DNA of 8,569 nt from Eubacterium sp. UBA3279 (GTDB lineage Bacteria; Bacillota; Clostridia; Lachnospirales; Lachnospiraceae): NCBI GenBank assembly GCA_002361775.1, contig DETV01000091.1, positions 3,429 through 11,997 on the forward strand, given 5' to 3'. Shown in pieces: positions 1 to 4,818 of this stretch (the first letter of the stretch is position 1; each line of letters begins with the position of its first letter). The notes under the pieces were generated by a model. That model searched no databases, was not told where the DNA came from, and saw nothing but the letters and a program-made list of their open reading frames with translations. A program made the translations under genes and the position numbers.

Positions 1-609
1 AAAGAAAAGTTTATAGAAAAAATGAAACAGTTCGGATGGAGTGTGAACTGGACGGAAAAGAGAAAGCACATCACGTTCCAGAATCAGGATGGGAAGAAAG
101 TGCGTGACAGCAATCTGTCCAAAACCTTTCATCTGGACATATGCAAGGAGGGGTTAGAGAATGAATTTAATGGAAATTACGAAAGGATACGAGCCGAAGC
201 AGAACGAACAGCCGGAGCAGACGAAGAACTTACCGGATACTACCGACAGGTGGAAGCAGCTTGCGAAGGAACAGGCAGAAACGCTGGAGAAAGTGACGGC
301 AGAGCGGGACGAGTTGCAGGCGAGAAATCAGAAGATGAACGAGTTTATACAGGAATTCCAGGAAAGGACACACAAGTTGAAAATGGACAAACAGAAGCTA
401 TTCTTCGAGAATCACGAAATGCAAGAAGAAATGCAGAAGTCGAACGCAGAAATTCAGCAGATGACAGCAGAACTGTCCGAAATGCGGAAACTCAATCAGT
501 CCTTACAGCAAAGCAACGACGACTTGAGGAACAGAAACGGATTGATGAGCAGGAGCGAGCAAGAACTGCTCGAAGAAGAAATAAAAGACGTTCGGGACTG
601 GAACTCTAA
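1..609 (+). CDS. Relaxase/mobilization nuclease, C-terminal part (5' end outside window)
   Basis: The reading frame is open from base 1 and ends at a TAA at 607-609, so only the last 202 residues are seen. The segment FGWSVNWTEKRKHITF followed by QDGKKVRDSNL is the pattern that closes the nuclease domain of clostridial MobA/VirD2-like relaxases, which nick the transfer origin and stay bound to the transferred strand. The catalytic tyrosine and metal-binding histidines lie upstream and are not visible. After about base 160 the protein becomes a charged Arg/Glu/Asn-rich tail with no clear fold. That tail shares its DNA with the next gene in another frame. The first in-frame ATG at 22 is internal, because the frame has no stop before it. 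The family call is good. Whether the whole tail is selected for as protein is less certain. Confidence 0.8.
   Translation, partial: KEKFIEKMKQFGWSVNWTEKRKHITFQNQDGKKVRDSNLSKTFHLDICKEGLENEFNGNYERIRAEAERTAGADEELTGYYRQVEAACEGTGRNAGESDGRAGRVAGEKSEDERVYTGIPGKDTQVENGQTEAILRESRNARRNAEVERRNSADDSRTVRNAETQSVLTAKQRRLEEQKRIDEQERARTARRRNKRRSGLEL
145..153 (+). promoter_or_regulatory. Strong ribosome binding site inside the relaxase gene
   Basis: AAGGAGGGG ends 7 bases before the ATG at 161. It is a near-perfect anti-16S match lying within relaxase coding sequence. It fixes the start of the overlapping gene and indicates that the overlap is translated in both frames. Confidence 0.75.
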
Positions 610-1258
610 ATTGCAAGTTCAGGTAAATAAATCATCCGTTGAAGCGGTGGATCAGGCACAGCAGAGACAGGAAGAAGCAGAGAAACAGGCAAAGCAGGCA
701 GTGGCCCAGGTTGAAAGGGAAAAGAAACGGGCAGATGTGGAGATACAAAGAGCAAATCTAAATGCCAAAAGACAGATGGATATATTGAAAGAAAAAGAAT
801 ATTTCTGGGGAGCAGGATATGTGGCAATAATTTTATTTTCAATATTGAAAAGTAGTGCTTTTCAAAGAGATTTGCTTGATTTTTTTAGAGTTCCGATCAG
901 ATGGTATTGTCGATTTATAGAATGGCTGGTGATACCGACCTATGATGATGGTTTTGGAAATCAGGTGGCATATCAGGCAGGTGAAGCATGGCTTTTCCGA
1001 ATTTTGGCGTTAGCGTTGTTTATAATAATTGGAGTGATTTCAGTTCTGTATATTATTGAAGGAATCCAGATTTACAAAAAGCAGTGGGATGATATTTCAA
1101 AATTATGCTTTTTATCCAGTCTTGCAGGAATTGTAGTTCTGGGAGATATTATCAGAGAGTGGCTTCCGGTCAATTTGCTTATAATATTCCTTTTGATTAA
1201 TATCGCAATGATGGTGTTAAAAATGTGGATGAAAAAAAGTTTTAGAAGTAGAAAATGA
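161..1258 (+). CDS. Coiled-coil membrane protein of mobile elements (DUF6040-like)
   Basis: This 365-residue protein has a long Glu/Gln/Lys-rich coiled coil from about residue 33 to 210, then hydrophobic segments near 217-230, 278-302, 314-328 and 337-354. The N-terminal coil is probably cytoplasmic, with a membrane-anchored C-terminal part. The layout, and its position directly behind a relaxase, resemble proteins I know as DUF6040 from Lachnospiraceae elements, but I assign that family from memory only. Its role is unknown; linking the transfer complex to the membrane would be a guess. The start at 161 is supported by the AAGGAGGGG at 145-153. Codons 1-149 overlap the relaxase frame. The overlapped half looks more GC-rich than the AT-rich membrane half, in line with double coding or a composite origin. 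Confidence 0.75.
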   Translation: MNLMEITKGYEPKQNEQPEQTKNLPDTTDRWKQLAKEQAETLEKVTAERDELQARNQKMNEFIQEFQERTHKLKMDKQKLFFENHEMQEEMQKSNAEIQQMTAELSEMRKLNQSLQQSNDDLRNRNGLMSRSEQELLEEEIKDVRDWNSKLQVQVNKSSVEAVDQAQQRQEEAEKQAKQAVAQVEREKKRADVEIQRANLNAKRQMDILKEKEYFWGAGYVAIILFSILKSSAFQRDLLDFFRVPIRWYCRFIEWLVIPTYDDGFGNQVAYQAGEAWLFRILALALFIIIGVISVLYIIEGIQIYKKQWDDISKLCFLSSLAGIVVLGDIIREWLPVNLLIIFLLINIAMMVLKMWMKKSFRSRK

Positions 1259-1376
1259 AAAAATGTATATAAGTTTCAGCAAAACTTGTGAAAAACAAGT
1301 ATTAGAAAAATTATTTTTTGATAAATTGGAACAGAAAATCCAGGATATCCATTTGGATAGCAGGTTGAAATAATAG

Positions 1377-1421
1377 AAGCCGATATTTTATTTCAGTAAA
1401 ACTGGAATAAAATATCGGCTT
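1377..1421. terminator. Bidirectional hairpin terminator, perfect 16-bp arms
   Basis: AAGCCGATATTTTATT (1377-1392) and AATAAAATATCGGCTT (1406-1421) are exact reverse complements around a 13-base centre in which CAG and CTG can also pair. Only three T residues follow on the plus strand, and the tail on the minus strand is also poor. It sits between the convergent ends of the coiled-coil gene and the metallo-hydrolase stump, so it could stop transcription from both sides. An alternative reading is a structural element at the edge of the mobile element. Confidence 0.6.
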
Positions 1422-1444
1422 TGAAAGGTTAATTTGAAATATTT

Positions 1445-1573
1445 TCAATCTGTCATTGCTTTGATGGTTCGTGGAGGCCAGCTTCCTTTTGGAGCTAATA
1501 TAGGATCAATTAAAAATGTTTTTCCACCATAATATAAAAAAATAGTGGCATTTCGTATTTGCTGAAAGTACAT
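1445..1573 (-). pseudogene. 5' stump of an MBL-fold metallo-hydrolase
   Basis: The minus strand encodes 42 residues beginning MYFQQIRNATIFLYYGGKTF, followed by LIDPILAPKGSWPP and then an unrelated tail that stops at once. The pattern QIRNAT...YGGK.FLIDP.LAPKG matches the first beta strands of UlaG-like metallo-beta-lactamase-fold hydrolases, which are normally about 240-260 residues long. All the metal-binding HxHxDH residues are missing, so the product cannot be an active hydrolase. CAGGAG stands just before the ATG, and the gene starts 15 bases after rrf2 on the same strand, so it was probably the second gene of an rrf2 operon. The break lies a few tens of bases from the presumed end of the mobile element, which suggests the element interrupted the gene. 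The rest may lie left of the element. Confidence 0.7.
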
Positions 1574-1588
1574 GAAAATGTTCTCCTG

Positions 1589-2038
1589 TTAAATGATATT
1601 TTGTAAGTTGTTTTCTATAGATATCCGCTGATAGTAGATATCTATGATATCCTGTAAAGTAATCGTATTCATTTTTTCTTCGGCAGTCTTTTGAATTTCA
1701 TTATAAAATCCCTGCAAAGATAACTGAATGTTAATGCCAACGCCACATTCTGGATTAGTATGAGTATCTAAATGAAGCAATGGTTTATCACCTTCAACTG
1801 CTTTATAAATATCCAGCAATGTAATCTGATCTGCTGGTTTTGAAAGAGAAGGACGGGCATGTCCGGCTACACTGGTCATAAGTTCCGCTTTTTTTAGTTT
1901 TAACATAAGCTGGCGTACAAAGCCGGGATTTGTATGGATACTTTCTGCAATTGAGGCACTGGAGAGGGATTTTTCCTGGTTGATAGCAATCAGAACCATC
2001 ACATGAACAGTATCGCTTAATTTCGTTGAGTATTTCAT
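1589..2038 (-). CDS. Rrf2-family transcriptional regulator, YwnA-like
   Basis: This 149-residue protein is of usual length for the family. It has an N-terminal winged helix-turn-helix: the stretch SASIAESIHTNPGFVRQLM at about 27-45 carries the recognition helix, and AGHARPSLSKPADQITLLDI at about 58-77 forms the wing and linker. The segment TNPECGVG matches the B. subtilis YwnA branch. Only one cysteine (C98) is present, so the three-cysteine Fe-S site of IscR and NsrR is absent; any sensing must work another way. I start it at 2038 because AAGGAG lies 9 bases upstream and the domain begins there. The reading frame stays open upstream to 2266, but that part is promoter DNA and a tetR remnant. 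It is followed closely by the metallo-hydrolase stump and is read from the promoter at 2205-2233. Confidence 0.85.
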   Translation of the reverse strand: MKYSTKLSDTVHVMVLIAINQEKSLSSASIAESIHTNPGFVRQLMLKLKKAELMTSVAGHARPSLSKPADQITLLDIYKAVEGDKPLLHLDTHTNPECGVGINIQLSLQGFYNEIQKTAEEKMNTITLQDIIDIYYQRISIENNLQNII

Positions 2039-2068
2039 AATAAGAAACTCCTTGTAGTATGATATAAT

Positions 2069-2095
2069 GATCTTGTTTTCGCGTTTTTGGGGTGA
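2069..2095 (-). pseudogene. Ghost of a tetR 5' end upstream of rrf2
   Basis: Read on the minus strand, this stretch encodes PKTRKQD in one frame, matching EKTRKQD at residues 3-9 of the intact TetR at 3794. It lies at the same distance from the operator as in copy B. The ATG and the AGGAG of the intact gene have both been lost here. Similarity stops at GATC (2069), after which the rrf2 leader begins. I infer that a second tetR paralog once stood here and was replaced by, or fused against, rrf2. The match is short, so on its own it is weak; its collinear position within the larger repeat is what supports it. Confidence 0.5.
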
Positions 2096-2130
2096 AAATA
2101 TTTCTGGTTTGTTTAAAACATCCCAAGTTC

Positions 2131-2155
2131 TCAACAGTTCTTTTAAATGTGTTGA
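2131..2155. promoter_or_regulatory. Probable operator, copy A (TCAACA...TGTTGA)
   Basis: TCAACA (2131-2136) and TGTTGA (2150-2155) form a perfect 6-bp inverted repeat with a 13-base spacer. A third half-site, TCAACA, lies at 2230-2235 and overlaps the -35 of the leftward promoter. The same three half-sites occur in copy B. The binding protein is unknown; TetR (3794) and the Rrf2 regulator are the local candidates. Confidence 0.5.
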
Positions 2156-2184
2156 TAAACTATACATTTTTAATGCTTTGATGA

Positions 2185-2212
2185 TTGTAAATAATATAAT
2201 TACAACTATAAT
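2185..2212 (+). promoter_or_regulatory. Sigma-A type promoter for the small broken gene and perhaps the DUF3786 gene
   Basis: A TTGTAA -35-like box (2185-2190), a 16-base spacer and a consensus TATAAT -10 (2207-2212) are all conserved at the equivalent places in copy B. No terminator is evident between here and the DUF3786 gene at 2599, so that gene may be read from this promoter. Confidence 0.6.
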
Positions 2213-2233
2213 GGGAGTTAAAGGAAAAGTCAA
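2205..2233 (-). promoter_or_regulatory. Sigma-A type promoter for rrf2
   Basis: On the minus strand there is TTGACT (2228-2233), a 17-base spacer and TATAGT (2205-2210). The -10 overlaps the rightward TATAAT, so polymerase cannot occupy both at once. The -35 lies within a TCAACA/TGTTGA half-site, so a bound regulator would block it. Confidence 0.6.
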
Positions 2234-2264
2234 CACAGTAATGAAACTTACGGAGGATTGTATC

Positions 2265-2522
2265 ATGTGCTATTTATACACCAGAATCCAAAAAACATAT
2301 GACTAAAAAAATGTATCACCTTTATTATCGTGAAAACAGGGAAGGTTCACAGCCTGAAGAAGAATATGAAGCAAATTTATTAAGAGCATACCGGCATTTA
2401 AATGCATGCAGATTGAAAAAAAGGGATGGCAATGTCCAACATGCCTGAATTGCTGTTTTTATGGAAAAGATTATGAAACTATGACTGAGGTAATGGATGA
2501 AAGAGAATCCGTACAAAGTTAG
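2265..2522 (+). pseudogene. Small cysteine-rich gene with two compensating frameshifts (possibly YgbA_NO-like)
   Basis: GGAGG at 2252-2256 leads to an ATG at 2265 (MCYLYT...), but that frame stops after 13 codons. The sensible protein continues in the next frame as IYTPESKKHMTKKMYHLYY...LLRAYRHLNAC. It then returns to the first frame near 2409 as QIEKKGWQCPTCLNCCFYGK and ends at a TAG (2520-2522). Restoring one base change at about 2271-2275 and one at about 2409 gives a protein of about 85 residues with a CxxCxxCC cluster. The spacing of these cysteines and the following ETMTEVMDE faintly recall the nitrous-oxide-stimulated promoter (YgbA_NO) family; this is only a suggestion. Two coupled short genes are the alternative, but the internal ATG at 2299 has no visible ribosome binding site. 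The promoter and leader are intact. Confidence 0.55.
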
Positions 2523-2598
2523 ATTTATGAGAACACCAAAATCTTTGTATAAACATTGATTATTACATGATACTATAAATGTTCACAAAGGAGAGTTT

Positions 2599-3225
2599 AT
2601 GGAATACAAAAATCAAACAGAAAATCGTGCATTTCAGGAAATGTTGCAGGCAGCAGTAAAACGGCTGCAAAATCGTTCCGGAGAGGATCTTGCTGCAAAA
2701 AGTGGGGCTGTTTTTCATAGCAGCCGAAATGTGCTTGAAGTACTGAGTTTTTATGAAACGATTGAAATTCAACTCCCCGAGTTTCGTATTAACTCAGACA
2801 TGGACAAATGGCATTATCTGACATTGCTGCATTATCTGGATATGGCTGATGGAACAGAAGGTTCACAGAAGCTCATTACTTTTGGTAACCTGAAAGATGG
2901 ATTGATTCGGGGAACCAAGTTTGACCGGACTGCAGAGCAGAAACTGGAAAAGCTTTTGCAGGATAAAGATCCTGAGAAAATTCAGAAAGCATGTAAAAAC
3001 CTAGGTGCAGAATTCACAGAAACAAAGGCGGATCTGTGTGCTGTTTTTCCAGTTCTGCCAAGATATCCGGTAACTTTAAAGATATGGTTTGCAGATGAAG
3101 AATTTCCTGCATCTGGCAAAATATTTCTTCAGGATCATGCCGATCATTATCTGAGTGTAGAAGATGCGGTAACAGTTGGAGAAATTTTGCTGCAAAAATT
3201 ATCGGAAGCCTTTTCTTCTCTCTGA
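2599..3225 (+). CDS. DUF3786 domain protein
   Basis: This 208-residue protein starts at the ATG directly after AAAGGAGAG (2587-2595). The C-terminal stretch from about residue 149, AVFPVLPRYPVTLKIWFADEEFP followed by ASGKIFLQDHADHYLSVEDA, is the hallmark of DUF3786, a family of strict anaerobes. The biochemical function is not established. I know of relatives near CODH/acetyl-CoA and corrinoid genes, and the present locus of CooC-type ATPases fits that. It has no signal peptide, no membrane segment and no cysteine cluster (only C132 and C147), so it is probably cytosolic and not a metal carrier by itself. A TATAAA at 2574-2579 is too close to the start to be a convincing promoter; transcription from 2185-2212 is more likely. 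Its last 79 bases overlap the convergent tetR. Confidence 0.8.
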   Translation: MEYKNQTENRAFQEMLQAAVKRLQNRSGEDLAAKSGAVFHSSRNVLEVLSFYETIEIQLPEFRINSDMDKWHYLTLLHYLDMADGTEGSQKLITFGNLKDGLIRGTKFDRTAEQKLEKLLQDKDPEKIQKACKNLGAEFTETKADLCAVFPVLPRYPVTLKIWFADEEFPASGKIFLQDHADHYLSVEDAVTVGEILLQKLSEAFSSL

Positions 3226-3794
3226 TCATGAATCAGAAAACTTTCCAACCCGGCTTTGATAAATTTGTCGATTACTGTCTGAATCTGTTTCCAGTCATTA
3301 CAGTGATTGCGGAGCATCAGTCTGTTGATGGAAAGGCAGCCATTCATTTGAAAATAAAAAACCGATTCTGCCTGTTCAAAGGTCAGGAGGCTGTGTGACA
3401 TAAGCCAGGTCACATAGCCTTCTTTTGTATTTTCTGCTATTTTTTCCAGAAGAATAGGGGCAATTGCATCATCCAGAAACAGTGCCCTGTATTGTGATTC
3501 CATCTGTATTTTCTGACAGAACGGATAGGAACAGCTTTTTTGATTTAGACAGAATAAATGATCTACAGTTGTTAACATATCCTGAGTCATATCATTAAAA
3601 ATATCTGATAATACATCATGGATATCGTAGTAATGAAGATAAAAAGTGCCACGGTTGATTTCAGCATTTTTGCAGATCTCTGTAACTGTAATTTTCGTAA
3701 AACTTTTCTGATTTAACAACTCTAAGAACGTATCTTTTATGGTTTGCCTGGTATAGCGGGTACGGCGATCTTGTTTTCTCGTTTTTTCTGACAT
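3147..3794 (-). CDS. TetR/AcrR-family transcriptional regulator
   Basis: This 215-residue regulator carries the TetR DNA-binding domain at the N-terminus: RYTRQTIKDTFLELLNQKSF, then ITVTEICKNAEINRGTFYLHY (about 35-55), the standard helix-turn-helix with its FYLHY end. The rest is a helical ligand-binding domain whose ligand cannot be read. The start at 3794 is set by AGGAG 6 bases upstream. The gene is divergent from the first cooC and shares the intergenic operator with it, so control of the maturation genes and of itself is the simplest reading. The family fold seems complete near FIKAGLESFLI (residues 178-188). The last 27 residues run antisense into the DUF3786 gene and look like a read-through tail. 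Confidence 0.85.
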   Translation of the reverse strand: MSEKTRKQDRRTRYTRQTIKDTFLELLNQKSFTKITVTEICKNAEINRGTFYLHYYDIHDVLSDIFNDMTQDMLTTVDHLFCLNQKSCSYPFCQKIQMESQYRALFLDDAIAPILLEKIAENTKEGYVTWLMSHSLLTFEQAESVFYFQMNGCLSINRLMLRNHCNDWKQIQTVIDKFIKAGLESFLIHDQREEKASDNFCSKISPTVTASSTLR

Positions 3795-3829
3795 TATATA
3801 CTCCTGTATTAGTTAGTATCATATAATTT

Positions 3830-3855
3830 CTCAACAATTTTTCTGATGTGTTGAG
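3830..3855. promoter_or_regulatory. Probable operator, copy B (CTCAACA...TGTTGAG)
   Basis: CTCAACA (3830-3836) and TGTTGAG (3849-3855) are perfect 7-bp inverted arms with 12 bases between them. Extending to ten bases per arm adds one mismatch. A third half-site, TCAACA, at 3929-3934 lies in the -35 of the tetR promoter, so the sites bracket the promoter pair. The size and symmetry suit a dimeric regulator such as TetR. Confidence 0.55.
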
Positions 3856-3883
3856 TAACCATACAAATCTCACAGATTGATTA

Positions 3884-3911
3884 TTGTAATTTATATAGTA
3901 ACAACTATAAT
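3884..3911 (+). promoter_or_regulatory. Sigma-A type promoter for the cooC-moxR-vwa run
   Basis: TTGTAA (3884-3889), a 16-base spacer and a consensus TATAAT (3906-3911) lie about 50 bases before the first cooC. No other promoter is obvious further right, so this one may drive the whole run of five genes. Confidence 0.65.
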
Positions 3912-3932
3912 GAGGTTTAAAGAAAAAGTCAA
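3904..3932 (-). promoter_or_regulatory. Sigma-A type promoter for tetR
   Basis: On the minus strand there is TTGACT (3927-3932), a 17-base spacer and TATAGT (3904-3909). Four bases of the -10 are shared with the rightward TATAAT, so the two directions compete. The -35 sits in a TGTTGA half-site, which suits autoregulation. Confidence 0.65.
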
Positions 3933-3962
3933 CAGATTGTTCAGAATTTTAGGAGGAAAAAC

Positions 3963-4733
3963 ATGGGACATGTAATTGCAGTATCAGGAAAAGGTGGCGT
4001 AGGGAAAACAACCCTTTGTGGATTGTTAATTCAATATTTATGTGAAAATAGAAAACATCCGGTTTTAGCTGTAGATGCAGATGCAAATGCGAATTTGAAT
4101 GAAGTGCTCGGCGTTGAACCGGAGATTACACTCGGAGAACTGAGAGAAGAGATTGAACGTGCAGGAGTTGATCCACGATATCAGATTCCGGCAGGAATGA
4201 CAAAACAGGCTTATCTGGAAATGCGTCTTTCCGATGCAATTGCAGAAGAAGACGATTATGATTTGATGGTAATGGGGCGAACCCAGGGACAGGGCTGCTA
4301 TTGTTTTGTAAATGGTCTTGTGCAGACCCAGGTTCAGAAACTGCAAGGTCATTCTCCATATATTGTGGTTGATAACGAAGCAGGTATGGAACATATCAGC
4401 AGAGGAATCCTGCCAATGATGGAAGTTGCGATTCTTGTAAGTGACTGTTCCAGAAGAGGTGTTCAGGCAGCCGGACGTATTGCAAAGCTGATGAAGGAGT
4501 TAAACTTTAAACCACAGAAAACTGGATTAATCGTGAATCGTGTTCCGGATGGAAAACTGGATGCCGGAACTCTGGAAGAAATTCGAAATCAGGGACTGGA
4601 ATTGTTAGGGGTTGTGCCACATGATGACCAGGTATATCAGTATGACTGTGATGGAAAGCCGATCATACAGCTTCCGAAAGATTCTCCTGTAAGAAGTGCA
4701 CTGGGAGAAATTGTAAAGAAGTTGGGATTGTGA
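3963..4733 (+). CDS. cooC: CooC-type nickel-handling P-loop ATPase (first paralog)
   Basis: This 256-residue protein belongs to the SIMIBI/MinD class. It has a deviant Walker A SGKGGVGKTT at 8-17 with the signature lysine K10 and K15, a switch segment VDADANANL at 37-45, and a Walker B-like VVDNEAGMEHISRG at 135-148. GQGCYCFVNG carries the CxC pair C112/C114, which in CooC dimers binds nickel; these are the numbers I recall for C. hydrogenoformans CooC1. The family loads Ni into the C-cluster of CODH using ATP-driven dimer changes, in the cytosol. The start is set by TTAGGAGG before the ATG at 3963. It is the first gene of the rightward run. The middle (ITLGELREEIERAGVDPRYQ) differs from the canonical form in the second copy, so its client may be a different enzyme. 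No AcsF-specific feature is recognised. Confidence 0.85.
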   Translation: MGHVIAVSGKGGVGKTTLCGLLIQYLCENRKHPVLAVDADANANLNEVLGVEPEITLGELREEIERAGVDPRYQIPAGMTKQAYLEMRLSDAIAEEDDYDLMVMGRTQGQGCYCFVNGLVQTQVQKLQGHSPYIVVDNEAGMEHISRGILPMMEVAILVSDCSRRGVQAAGRIAKLMKELNFKPQKTGLIVNRVPDGKLDAGTLEEIRNQGLELLGVVPHDDQVYQYDCDGKPIIQLPKDSPVRSALGEIVKKLGL

Positions 4734-4818
4734 GTTGGAGGATTGAAAGTTTGAAGATTGAGTAAACAGAAATATTATCTGATTTGGCATAACTAATTGT
4801 AAAGAAAGGAAAATCTTC

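Larger units (their letters stand above)
1..1440. mobile_element. Right-hand part of an integrated mobilizable or conjugative element (boundary approximate)
   Basis: The relaxase tail and the overlapping coiled-coil membrane protein are typical cargo of clostridial mobilizable or integrative conjugative elements. Nothing after about 1440 looks like transfer machinery. The strong hairpin at 1377-1421 and the abrupt stump of a metallo-hydrolase gene that follows suggest that the element ends between about 1422 and 1475. No recombinase, origin of transfer or matching left end is in view, so the exact edge, the target duplication and the element type cannot be read from this window. The near-palindrome TTGAAATATTTTCAA at 1434-1448 lies at the presumed edge, but I cannot show that it is a recombination site. 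Confidence 0.5.
2069..2267. repeat. Copy A of a duplicated divergent regulatory region
   Basis: This 199-base stretch is collinear with 3767-3965. Both run from the same GATCTTG motif to the ATG of the rightward gene, with equal length overall. The segment 2148-2235 matches 3847-3934 without gaps at 68 of 88 positions by hand count. The segment 2069-2088 matches 3767-3786 at 19 of 20. Promoters and half-sites fall at equivalent places in both. Copy A separates rrf2 from the broken small gene. The flanking genes are not homologous between copies, so the duplication covers mainly control DNA and the tip of tetR. Confidence 0.8.
3767..3965. repeat. Copy B of the duplicated divergent regulatory region
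   Basis: This is the intact version of the repeat at 2069-2267. It runs from codon 10 of tetR through the operator and the overlapping promoters to the start codon of the first cooC. It keeps the tetR start codon and AGGAG that copy A has lost, so copy A is more likely the derived one. The rightward leader ends in TAGGAGG in B and in CGGAGG in A, at nearly the same distance from the ATG. Confidence 0.8.

Noticed and set aside
606..842. A 78-residue leftward open frame opposite the coiled-coil gene
   Set aside because: Its Pro/Leu-rich composition is what the antisense of Glu/Gln/Lys codons gives. There is no ribosome site and the strand has no supporting context.
1263..1373. A 36-codon open frame (MYISFSKTCEKQ...) between the coiled-coil gene and the hairpin
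   Set aside because: It has no ribosome binding site and no recognisable homology, and it is short enough to be chance in AT-rich DNA.
2039..2266. A 76-residue N-terminal extension of the Rrf2 regulator, including a hydrophobic stretch that mimics a membrane segment
   Set aside because: The Rrf2 fold begins at the ATG at 2038 with its own AAGGAG. The upstream part is the duplicated promoter and operator region.
2574..2579. TATAAA before the DUF3786 gene as a promoter -10
   Set aside because: No acceptable -35 lies at 16-18 bases, and the transcript would start almost on the ribosome binding site.
3221..3237. TCTGAT...ATCAGA hairpin at the end of the DUF3786 gene as a terminator
   Set aside because: The stem is only 6 bp and weak, with no T-run on either strand, and it lies inside the tetR frame.
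4734..4818. The short ATTGA-rich direct repeats in the gap between the first cooC and the AAA+ gene as a regulatory or CRISPR-like array
   Set aside because: The units are short, irregular and low in complexity, and no spacer pattern is present.
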